Origin: an uncultured Bacteroidales bacterium
Lineage (GTDB): Bacteria > Bacteroidota > Bacteroidia > Bacteroidales > Bacteroidaceae
Direction: 5' to 3'
Length of the DNA stretch: 64,000 nucleotides
Assembly (NCBI GenBank): GCA_902801325.1
Contig: CADCHQ010000004.1
Location: 186,001 to 250,000 of the forward strand
The notes under the pieces are model-generated. The model searched no databases, was not told the origin of the DNA, and worked only from the letters and a program-made list of their open reading frames with translations. The stretch's first letter is position 1. Each line of letters opens with the position of its first letter. The position numbers were made by a program, and so were the translations under genes. This document shows, one piece after another, positions 51,095 through 58,900 of this stretch.

Positions 51095-54000
51095 TTATTT
51101 AATCACCTTCTTCCCACCTTTGATATACACTCCCTTCTTCGTCATCCTGCTGACTTTCCGTCCACTCAAATCAAAGATATCATTCTTAATTCTTAATTCT
51201 TCATTCTTAATTTGAATTAAGCCATCGGGCAGCGGTTCGACGTACTGCCACAGGAGGCCGAAGTTATCGGCACTCCACCAACCACTGCCAGGGATGTCCG
51301 CCTTCATGGTCAGACGCAGGGTGTCGCCCGGACGAACGGTGATGTAAGGTGTCTCGGCCAATTGCCAACCATTCTGATAAGGACTGCCTGCGGCAGAGGT
51401 GTTACCAGTGGGCTTAATGGTGATGGTGACTTCGCCCTCGTTCTCAGGTTTAGGACTGACGACGGTGGCGGTGAGGGAGATGTTGGCGGCGTCGTTGCCA
51501 CGCAGGAGGGCAGTTGCTGCATATCGGCCTTCGGGCAGATAGGGGATGTCCTGCGTCATCGTGCTCGTGTAGGCGCTTCCCTTCCACAGATTCCAATAGG
51601 CGTTGGACGACTGTCCGTCACTGGCTTCTCCCGTGTTCGTGCCGTTGTTCGTCACCGTCCAAGCATAAGTGTCTTCACGTTGGCAAGCGGGATTGATGAC
51701 ATAGGCCGAAGCATCACTTTCGTCCTTGAAGAAATGTGTGCGGGCAAACTCTTCTGCTTGCTGGCGTGCAGTCATGTACTGGCGGTGACTGTCATCGTCG
51801 AGGTCGCCCGTACGGATGAGTTTGAACTCGTCGCCACCTGCCCAACGGGCACTCATCTCACCCAGGTTCTTGATGCCGATGCGCATCTTGCCCCCCAGCA
51901 CCACGATGCCGGGAATGGTGAGACGCTTGTTGTAGTCTATTTCGTGGTCTTCGGTCACAGGTGCCAGATACTGCACGGTGTCGGCTTGTGCGTAAAGCAC
52001 TACAGCGCCGTTGACCTTCGCGCCAGAGACGTTGTCGGTGGTGTTGAAGACGGCGGCAGAGAGTTCGTAGACGCCGCGAGGCAGGTCGTTGATGTCCTGA
52101 TAGTAGTCGAACTGCGTCCCCTCGGCTGTGGAGCTCCACACTTCGAGGTAGGTGTCGCCTGTGGCCTTCGTATAGCCTGCATAAGCACTCTTCTGCAACG
52201 TCCAGCCTTCTACGGCCGACTTGCTGTCGGTCTGTATGTTGGGATTCACAACATAGCCCGTGGTGGCATCGAGGCTATACACCTCATCGCCTTGTGTGCG
52301 ACGCACATAGACGCGCAGCTGGACTCCGTCGCCTCCTATCTCGGAAAGCGGGAAGGAGTAGGTGAGTTCGTCGTTGTCGAAGAGATAGCGCTGGGTCTCC
52401 GTGTAGTAGTTCTCCCACTGACCCGTCGCCTCGTTGAAGCGCTGCAGGATGAGCACGTCGGTAAGGTCGCCGTTGGGATTGTTGATGGTGACGGCAAGTG
52501 TCTCGTCGACATCATTGATGACGGTCTTCAGGGTGGGAGTCTTGATGGATGGTGTCCACCAGACAGGCGTGAACTGCACCTTTGCATTATAGGCGAAATC
52601 GGACTTCGCGTCGCGATAGACCTTGCCTGCAGGCAGCACGTTGCCATCGTCCCAGCTGATCAAGGCACGATAGTAGGTGTCCCAGTTGTAGATGGCGTAG
52701 CGCTCCACGAAGGAACAGGTGTCGAGCATGTGCTGAATCTCCTTGATGGCCTTGCGTTGCTTTTCTAGTTTCTCGTTGTATCCGCTTGGCCAACTCTCTG
52801 TGGTCCACGAGGCACCGTTGTTCCACTCCGTTATCCAGATGGGGCGTTTCGTGTTGTTGTAGATGCTCTTTAGTTGGTTGTACCAGGCTTGTGCGTTGGC
52901 GGCCTCGTTGGTTCCCCAATAGGAGTGGATGGCCACAAAGTCGCAACGGTAAGCCATATCGTTGCAGTGTCCGATGTATTCCTTCAGCCAAGATGCGTCG
53001 GTGGGCGCAGGGCTACCGATGCGCATACCCGTCTCCTGGAAGTCGGGCGTCTTGGTGCAGGATGTCCAGGGGGAGATGACGCCTCCGCACGAACACTTGT
53101 CGCTGGTGTGCTGTTCGCTGTGCTCAGGCTCGTTGAACGAGAGGCAAGCCGTAGCATCCGTCTGACCGGCTATCTGTGAGATAGAAGGCCAGTTGAGGTG
53201 CTGACGAATGGGGATGTATTCGGTGTCGTAGGTCGATGCGCGATCGGCGCTCCAGGTGTAGAACCAAGTGGCGCGAACCTTCTTGCACTCGGTGGCGATG
53301 CTGCTGTTGGAGGTGGTGCTGCACCAGCCTTTCTTGCTCACGTACTGCCACTTCTTGATGGTGATGCTGGAGATGCGTCCGTAGAGGGCTTTCGGCAGGA
53401 TGGGAACCTCTATGTCCTGATGGTCGGCCACATAGACACGGCTGTAACCGCTTCCCGATGTGCCGCTGGCGACGGTGGCCATATAGCCCCGCTTCAGGCG
53501 GAACGAACGTATGCGGTTGGCATTCTTGCTCATGTTTTTGTGCATACCCACACCATATTTCATTTCCTCGCCCGTGTACTGTTCGCCGTCATAGCCCACG
53601 AACACCTTCTCCGTAGTGGAGTAGGGCATTACGAGGGCACCGTTGAGGTAGATGGCCACGCGGCAGTTGGTGCCGTTGCTGGCGGTGCGTCCGTTGATCT
53701 TTATCTGCGACAGGTATTTGCTGATGACGTCGGAAGGCAAAGTATTGTCGAAGATGAGCCACGCTTGGTCGCTCGCCAGGTTGATGTTGCACTTGGTGAG
53801 GGGAGCCGACTCGGAGATGATGTGGAAGTCGATTTGTCCCTCCAACTTCAGGGTGGTGTTACTGAGCGATACCACCGTGCGAGTGTTGTTGCCGTACTTG
53901 TCGACGGTGATCTGCCCGCTTGTGGTTACGGCTTTCGTCTCACTCAGCAACTCGGGCAGACCGCTTCCCATGCGACTCTTGCGAATGATGGTCCATTCGG

Positions 54001-55015
54001 CTTCTGTGCCTTGTGCCGTCAGTTGGGGCACGAAGTAGGTGGGTAGGGTAGCCACTTGCGCCCCGTCCCTGTACACGAGCAGTTGGGCATTCTGATAGAC
54101 GAAGGCGTAGTTGCCGCCTTCCTGCAGGGCGTAGCGTGCACCGCGCCCCTCCTTGTTGCGAACGAGGACGTAGACGGAGTCCCCGGGATATTTGTCGGCA
54201 ATGGTGAACTCGCTTAGACCCAGCGAGAAAGTGCTTCCAAACGACTCCATATCGGTGGCTGTGAGCAGGACGGTGCTCTCGTACGATGTCATGATGACGA
54301 GAGAGTCGCGCAGGTGTTGTGCTTTGGTGAGCAGGGTGTCGGGCGTCATCTCGTCGGAAGACTCCGCCCACTGCGTTGCGTCTTCGGCGCTTGTCGTAAG
54401 TCTGCTGCGATAAAAAGCGGGATAGCCCGTGTTTTGCACTTCGTCCAGGATGTAGGAGGAGACGTGCAGCAGTTCCTTCTTTGCCCATGCGAGACGACTC
54501 GACTCCATACCCTTGCCGTTGCTCTCGAAGACTTGGAAACGGCTGGTCTCGCTGTCTTGTGCCTTATCGTACCAAACACCGATGTAGTCGGCCGTCTCCC
54601 CAGCGTCTACTCCCAACGCTGAATCAGCATCTCGAAGGTTGACCAACTGTCCGCTGATGCCTGGTCGAACACGCCACTGATAGTTCTTGCCTGTACCACT
54701 CGCAGTGGTAAGATTGACACTATAAGAGTTTGACGTGCTGGCAGTTATGTACTTACCTGTGGACTTATGCTTTAATAAGAACGCTCCTGCTGTAGGAGCC
54801 GCTTCGGCAGTAAACAGATACTGCGCGTCGTTGGCACTAGCATATTTCACCAAGCGAGGTTGCGACTGGTCGGCACTCGTGCCAAGCACACGCTGATAAT
54901 AGGTGTTGAAGATGTAATAGTCATGTCCGGCCACCAGGTCGTAGATACTATTATCCTCAGCATGAATGTTCAAAGAAAGCAATAAAACGGATAAAAGGCA
55001 AAGAATTTTCTTCAT
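51095..55015 (-). CDS. secreted GH128-like glycoside hydrolase, multidomain
   Basis: A 1306-aa secreted protein. The signal peptide is followed by a ricin-like beta-trefoil region ('HDYYIFNTYYQRVLGTSADQ'), a helical spacer, a beta-sandwich with a cadherin-like feel, and a catalytic (beta/alpha)8 core of the GH128/asl1 type (about 640-880): 'RATWFYTWSADRASTYDTEY', 'CLSFNEPEHSEQHTSDKC' (proton donor region), 'DFVAIHSYWGTNEA' and 'IWITEWNNGASWTTESWP' (nucleophile region). Then beta modules and a C-terminal tail 'IFDLSGRKVSRMTKKGVYIK' ... 'KVIK'. Residues 'QIKNEELRIKNDI' just before the tail are encoded by AT-rich dispersed repeat DNA (51180-51221). It may hydrolyse beta-1,3-glucan. Confidence 0.8.
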   Translation of the reverse strand: MKKILCLLSVLLLSLNIHAEDNSIYDLVAGHDYYIFNTYYQRVLGTSADQSQPRLVKYASANDAQYLFTAEAAPTAGAFLLKHKSTGKYITASTSNSYSVNLTTASGTGKNYQWRVRPGISGQLVNLRDADSALGVDAGETADYIGVWYDKAQDSETSRFQVFESNGKGMESSRLAWAKKELLHVSSYILDEVQNTGYPAFYRSRLTTSAEDATQWAESSDEMTPDTLLTKAQHLRDSLVIMTSYESTVLLTATDMESFGSTFSLGLSEFTIADKYPGDSVYVLVRNKEGRGARYALQEGGNYAFVYQNAQLLVYRDGAQVATLPTYFVPQLTAQGTEAEWTIIRKSRMGSGLPELLSETKAVTTSGQITVDKYGNNTRTVVSLSNTTLKLEGQIDFHIISESAPLTKCNINLASDQAWLIFDNTLPSDVISKYLSQIKINGRTASNGTNCRVAIYLNGALVMPYSTTEKVFVGYDGEQYTGEEMKYGVGMHKNMSKNANRIRSFRLKRGYMATVASGTSGSGYSRVYVADHQDIEVPILPKALYGRISSITIKKWQYVSKKGWCSTTSNSSIATECKKVRATWFYTWSADRASTYDTEYIPIRQHLNWPSISQIAGQTDATACLSFNEPEHSEQHTSDKCSCGGVISPWTSCTKTPDFQETGMRIGSPAPTDASWLKEYIGHCNDMAYRCDFVAIHSYWGTNEAANAQAWYNQLKSIYNNTKRPIWITEWNNGASWTTESWPSGYNEKLEKQRKAIKEIQHMLDTCSFVERYAIYNWDTYYRALISWDDGNVLPAGKVYRDAKSDFAYNAKVQFTPVWWTPSIKTPTLKTVINDVDETLAVTINNPNGDLTDVLILQRFNEATGQWENYYTETQRYLFDNDELTYSFPLSEIGGDGVQLRVYVRRTQGDEVYSLDATTGYVVNPNIQTDSKSAVEGWTLQKSAYAGYTKATGDTYLEVWSSTAEGTQFDYYQDINDLPRGVYELSAAVFNTTDNVSGAKVNGAVVLYAQADTVQYLAPVTEDHEIDYNKRLTIPGIVVLGGKMRIGIKNLGEMSARWAGGDEFKLIRTGDLDDDSHRQYMTARQQAEEFARTHFFKDESDASAYVINPACQREDTYAWTVTNNGTNTGEASDGQSSNAYWNLWKGSAYTSTMTQDIPYLPEGRYAATALLRGNDAANISLTATVVSPKPENEGEVTITIKPTGNTSAAGSPYQNGWQLAETPYITVRPGDTLRLTMKADIPGSGWWSADNFGLLWQYVEPLPDGLIQIKNEELRIKNDIFDLSGRKVSRMTKKGVYIKGGKKVIK

Positions 55016-55036
55016 TTTGGTATTGATTTGTGGTTT

Positions 55037-55436
55037 GCAAAGATACGAATAAGCGAACGAAAAACCAAAAAAAGGAAAGAAAAACGAAAGAAAATGTCAC
55101 CGAGCGCTCGTAAGCTTAGCTTACAGAGCGGGCGAGAACGTTTTATTCCTTTTAGGAATATTGCGACGAAATCGCAATAATGCCTTTGGCAAGAAATCTC
55201 GAATTCGTACCAGTAAACAAGTTTACGTGCGATTAATCGTATCTCTGGCTTCGCCGAAAATACTCCCACTCGGGAAAAACAAAATAGAGAAAAATATTAC
55301 TTTGTAATTATGGCCAATGGCCGAGAGGTCGTCCCCTTCTGCGCTTGTGTAAGCGAGCTTACAAGCGAAAAGGGTACTTTTCTCTCTCATTTTTCTCTAT
55401 TTTTTTTGTTTTTCGTTCGCTTATTCGTATCTTTGC
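55037..55436. repeat. hairpin-rich region bounded by a 29-bp perfect inverted repeat
   Basis: GCAAAGATACGAATAAGCGA... at 55037-55065 is the exact reverse complement of 55408-55436; both contain TATCTTTGC promoter boxes facing outward, so the divergent GH128-like and flippase genes have identical promoters. Inside lie about ten small inverted repeats: 55105-55130, 55144-55160, 55159-55179, 55181-55191, 55213-55226, 55230-55239, 55247-55255, 55264-55275, 55296-55308, 55312-55322 and a long one 55331-55377 followed by TTTTCTCTCTC. No open reading frame of note. Function unknown. Confidence 0.75.
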
Positions 55437-55445
55437 TGCTCGATT

Positions 55446-56930
55446 ATGGAGAAAAGGAGTCAGGACGATAGTTATCGTCATGTGCTAAAATATACAGGTG
55501 TGTTTGGTGGCGTGCAGGGACTGAAGATTTTCGTTTCCTTGCTTCGCAACAAACTGACGGCAAAGTTGTTGGGCGAAGCCGGCATGGGATTGAACAAACG
55601 GTTCATCAACGTGTCGGAGGTCATAAACGCCTGGACGAACTTTGGTATTTCCTTTTATGCCGTGCAGCGAATCTCGGAGATTTTCGAGGAAGGCACGGAG
55701 GACGATATGCGCCGTTTTGTGGGTGTCATTCGCACGTGGAGCGTGTGGTCGGCACTCCTCGGAGGTCTGCTCTGCTTCTTCCTGGCTTCGTGGCTCAACG
55801 ACTATTATTTCCCCGTTGGCGAGGAACATCGCATGGAGATTATGTTTCTGTCGCTCTTCGTCGCCTCATTGCCCATAGAAGCCGTCGAGTGTGCCCTGTT
55901 GAAGGGACTCCGACGCTTGCGCACGGTGGCCGTCATCGAGGTGCTGTCGGCACTTTCCACCTTCCTCTTCACCATACCCCTCTATTTCCTTTGGGGCATG
56001 AGCGGAATCGTGGCTTCATTGGTGCTTTGCGGATGGGCGGCGGCATTGATTCACCTCTATTTCTCGGTTCAGATCTATCGCTATCGCGTGAGGCTCTTCT
56101 CGCGTAGTGTCATTCGCGAGGGATGGCCTCTCATTCGCATCGGCATTCCCTACGTGCTGGCAGGAGTGGCGGGAGCAATGGCCGCTGGCGAGGTGTTCAA
56201 GTACCTGGGCGACGATAAGGTGATAGGTCTCTATAGCGTGGGTTATGGCCTCATGGTGACTTACGCAGGTATGATATTCAAGGCTGTGGAGACTGACTTC
56301 TTCCCACGCCTGTCGAGTGTGAACCACGATCCGGTGCGCCTCAATCATGCCATCAACCAACAAATCGACGTGTGCGTGTTGCTCATTGCACCTGTGATGA
56401 TAGCCTTCGCGCTCTTCATGCCTCAGATTATCAGCCTCCTATACGACAGCCGTTTCCTGCCAGCCGTCTCTATGGCACTCTGTGCTGTCTTCTACATGTT
56501 CTTCAAGGCCATAACTACTCCCATTGCCTACACCTCTTTGGCGAAGGCCGATTCGTGGCTCTACCTCATCATGGAGTGCATCTATGATGTCGCTTTCGTG
56601 GTGGTGGTTTGCTTCGGATATTCGCGTATGGGCCTTACGGGAACGGGTATTGCACTTTCTCTGCTGGCGCTCTTCGACTTGCTGATGATAGGTTTCGTCT
56701 ATGGGCTTTACTATAAGTTCCGCATGCGCATGAAGACATTTATGCTCATCATCCCGCAGGCTTGCCTCCTGGCAACGACGGTGGCCGTTTGCCTCTTTGC
56801 CTCGACGTGGGTGAAGTTTGGCGTTGGAGCCACTTGTCTGGTGCTTTCCATGCTGTTCTCTTGGCGTTTACTATCGCCGGAATTGCCTATAGTGCAAAAG
56901 ATTAAGAAGAGATTAGGGATGAAGGATTAA
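55446..56930 (+). CDS. Wzx-type polysaccharide flippase (MOP superfamily)
   Basis: A 494-aa integral membrane protein with about 12-14 hydrophobic segments. The start 'GVFGGVQGLKIFVSLLRNKL' and 'LGEAGMGLNKRFINVSEV' resemble O-antigen flippases of the MOP/PST group, which move lipid-linked oligosaccharide units across the inner membrane. It is followed 7 nt downstream by a GT2 glycosyltransferase, consistent with surface polysaccharide assembly. It shares its promoter sequence exactly with the divergent GH128-like gene. A complete capsule cluster is not present in this window, so it may serve a small or scattered pathway. Confidence 0.87.
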   Translation: MEKRSQDDSYRHVLKYTGVFGGVQGLKIFVSLLRNKLTAKLLGEAGMGLNKRFINVSEVINAWTNFGISFYAVQRISEIFEEGTEDDMRRFVGVIRTWSVWSALLGGLLCFFLASWLNDYYFPVGEEHRMEIMFLSLFVASLPIEAVECALLKGLRRLRTVAVIEVLSALSTFLFTIPLYFLWGMSGIVASLVLCGWAAALIHLYFSVQIYRYRVRLFSRSVIREGWPLIRIGIPYVLAGVAGAMAAGEVFKYLGDDKVIGLYSVGYGLMVTYAGMIFKAVETDFFPRLSSVNHDPVRLNHAINQQIDVCVLLIAPVMIAFALFMPQIISLLYDSRFLPAVSMALCAVFYMFFKAITTPIAYTSLAKADSWLYLIMECIYDVAFVVVVCFGYSRMGLTGTGIALSLLALFDLLMIGFVYGLYYKFRMRMKTFMLIIPQACLLATTVAVCLFASTWVKFGVGATCLVLSMLFSWRLLSPELPIVQKIKKRLGMKD

Positions 56931-56937
56931 AGGGATT

Positions 56938-57888
56938 ATGACTCCTGTTGTGACGATATTGATGGCAGTGTACAACACCGAGGCTTGGCTCGAACAGGCG
57001 CTCAAGTCGTTGCTCGTCAGCCAAACGCTGAAGGACGTTGAGGTGATTGCCGTCGACGATGCTTCCACAGATGGTTCACCCGACATTCTTCGTCGTTGGG
57101 AGGCACAAGACAATCGTCTGCGCGTCATGCAGATGGAGGAAAACAGCGGACAAGGAAAAGCACGGAATCTGGCGTTGAACTATGCTCGCGGCGAATTCGT
57201 GACGATGGTAGATGCCGACGATTGGCTTTCGGCTGATGCCCTTCAAAGTGCCGTCGATGTTTTCCGTCAGCATCCGCAGACTGATACGGTGGTCTTCCGC
57301 CTTGTGAAGTATTGGCAGGAGAGTGGGAAAGAGGAGCCTTACGCCGAACCTTATGGAGAGAAGGACGTCCTGAGCGGTAAGGAGGCGTTTGAGAAGAGTC
57401 TCGACTGGACGATTCATGGTCTATACATGGTGCGTCGCGAATTGCATCTGCGCTATCCCTACGATACCCACTATCGACTCTATAGCGACGACAACACTTG
57501 CCATTTGCATTATCTGCACAGCCGTGAAGTGCGCCTGTGCAAGGGCATATATTATTGGAGGAAGCATGAGGAAAGCAGTACCACCCACTTCTCTCCTAAC
57601 CGTTTCCTGCACATGATGGCTAACCTCGACTTGCGAGAGACACTGAAGAGGGAAGGAGTGGGAGAAGACATTGTGGCACAATACGATAAGCACCGTTGGT
57701 ACAACTATCTGGGTCTTCTGTGGCTCTATTTCCGTCATCGTAATGAGATGAATAAGGAAGAGCGCGCTCGCGTGCGCGGGGACTTTCGTAAGGTCTATGC
57801 CTCTTTCGACCGCTCTTTGCCCTATGCCTGTTTCGTTGCCAGTCAGTGGGGAAGATATGAAATAAAAAGAATGATAAAACGCCTATGA
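56938..57888 (+). CDS. glycosyltransferase family 2
   Basis: A 316-aa GT-A enzyme. The N-terminus 'VVTILMAVYNTEAWLEQALK' and 'DVEVIAVDDASTDGSPDILR' form the nucleotide-binding part, 'ENSGQGKARNLALNYARGEF' and 'VTMVDADDWLSADALQSAV' (DxD-type metal site) follow. It adds a sugar to a lipid-linked or polysaccharide acceptor; the specificity is not readable. The stop overlaps the start of the hydroxyacid dehydrogenase gene by 4 nt. Together with the flippase it forms a three-gene operon whose last member is metabolic. Confidence 0.9.
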   Translation: MTPVVTILMAVYNTEAWLEQALKSLLVSQTLKDVEVIAVDDASTDGSPDILRRWEAQDNRLRVMQMEENSGQGKARNLALNYARGEFVTMVDADDWLSADALQSAVDVFRQHPQTDTVVFRLVKYWQESGKEEPYAEPYGEKDVLSGKEAFEKSLDWTIHGLYMVRRELHLRYPYDTHYRLYSDDNTCHLHYLHSREVRLCKGIYYWRKHEESSTTHFSPNRFLHMMANLDLRETLKREGVGEDIVAQYDKHRWYNYLGLLWLYFRHRNEMNKEERARVRGDFRKVYASFDRSLPYACFVASQWGRYEIKRMIKRL

Positions 57889-58835
57889 ATCTCGTCATAC
57901 TCGATGGATACTCCGTTGTCCAAAACGACCTCAACTGGCAATCTGTGAGCCGTTTGCCAGATGTCAGCGTGCAAGTTTACGACCGCACCTCGCCTGCCGA
58001 CGTCGTCGAGCGCAGTAGGGAGGCCGATGCCGTGCTGACGAACAAGGTTGTCCTGTCTCGTGAAGTCATCAGCCAGTTGCCTCGTTTGCGCTACATCGGT
58101 GTGCTGGCCACAGGGTATAATGTGATAGACATCGAGGCCGCTCACGAGCGAGGAATCGTCGTCACCAACATTCCTGCCTACAGCACCCCGTCCGTTGCCC
58201 AGCTTACCTTTGCCCACTTGCTGAATGTGACGAACAGCGTGGCACACTACGCCGAAGAGAATCGCAAAGGAGCATGGACGCAATCGCCCGATTTCGTGTG
58301 GATGGACACCCCATTGACAGAACTTCAGGGTAAGACGTTCGCCATCCGAGGCTTGGGTAACATCGGGCGTGAAGTCGCACGCATCGCTTTGGCGTTCGGC
58401 ATGAGAGTGGTGGCCGTGAGTCGTCAGTCGCAAATGCCAGAAGGCGTAGAGAAGGTAGGGTGGGACGAAGCACTCAGGGAGGCCGACGTACTCTCGCTTC
58501 ATTGTCCGCTAACTGCGGAAACGCAACACCTGATGAATGCTCAGACTTTGAGCTTGATGAAACCTACGGCCATACTCATCAATACAGGAAGAGGTCCGCT
58601 TGTCGATGAAAGTGCTGTAGCTCAGGCTCTCAGCGACGGACGTCTGCGCGCCTATTGTGCCGATGTCTTGAGTGTGGAACCAGCCAGTGCCGACAATCCG
58701 CTTCTGAAGGCACCTCGTTGCTATCTCACTCCCCACATCGCTTGGGCAAGTCGTGAAGCACGTCTGCGCCTCATAGATATTGCTACGCGCAACCTTGCCT
58801 CCTTCCTCAACGGAACTCCCATAAACGTGATATAA
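57885..58835 (+). CDS. D-2-hydroxyacid dehydrogenase (glycerate/hydroxypyruvate reductase type)
   Basis: A 316-aa NAD(P)-dependent enzyme of the D-isomer 2-hydroxyacid dehydrogenase family. It shows the substrate segment 'YIGVLATGYNVIDIEAAHER', the Rossmann motif G156-L-G-N-I-G161 ('FAIRGLGNIGREVAR'), R236 in 'LINTGRGPLVDE', E265 in 'VLSVEPA' and H284 in 'LTPHIAWASR', the catalytic triad. The overall sequence is closest in feel to glycerate dehydrogenase. Cytoplasmic. Overlaps the GT2 gene by 4 nt, so it is translated from the same message although its function is unrelated to glycan export. Confidence 0.9.
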   Translation: MNLVILDGYSVVQNDLNWQSVSRLPDVSVQVYDRTSPADVVERSREADAVLTNKVVLSREVISQLPRLRYIGVLATGYNVIDIEAAHERGIVVTNIPAYSTPSVAQLTFAHLLNVTNSVAHYAEENRKGAWTQSPDFVWMDTPLTELQGKTFAIRGLGNIGREVARIALAFGMRVVAVSRQSQMPEGVEKVGWDEALREADVLSLHCPLTAETQHLMNAQTLSLMKPTAILINTGRGPLVDESAVAQALSDGRLRAYCADVLSVEPASADNPLLKAPRCYLTPHIAWASREARLRLIDIATRNLASFLNGTPINVI

Positions 58836-58895
58836 CCTCAAGTCCTCATAACCTTAAGCCCTCATAACCTCAAAACCTCATAACCTTTAAATAAA
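58832..58895. repeat. 16-bp tandem repeat before the Omp28-like gene
   Basis: Units ATAACCTCAAGTCCTC at 58832, 58848 and 58864 with a diverged fourth (ATAACCTTTAAATAAA) from 58880, ending 5 bp before the ATG at 58901. It forms the untranslated leader, so the RNA would carry the repeats directly upstream of the start codon. No standard promoter box is seen between it and the upstream stop. Confidence 0.75.
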
Positions 58896-58900
58896 TAATT

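Noticed and set aside
51362..52768. 468-codon plus-strand frame in the GH128-like gene
   Set aside because: Shadow frame; the minus-strand protein is continuous with recognisable catalytic motifs.
55037..55436. Insertion sequence with terminal inverted repeats
   Set aside because: No transposase frame inside, no visible target duplication, and the repeats coincide with functional promoters for the flanking genes.
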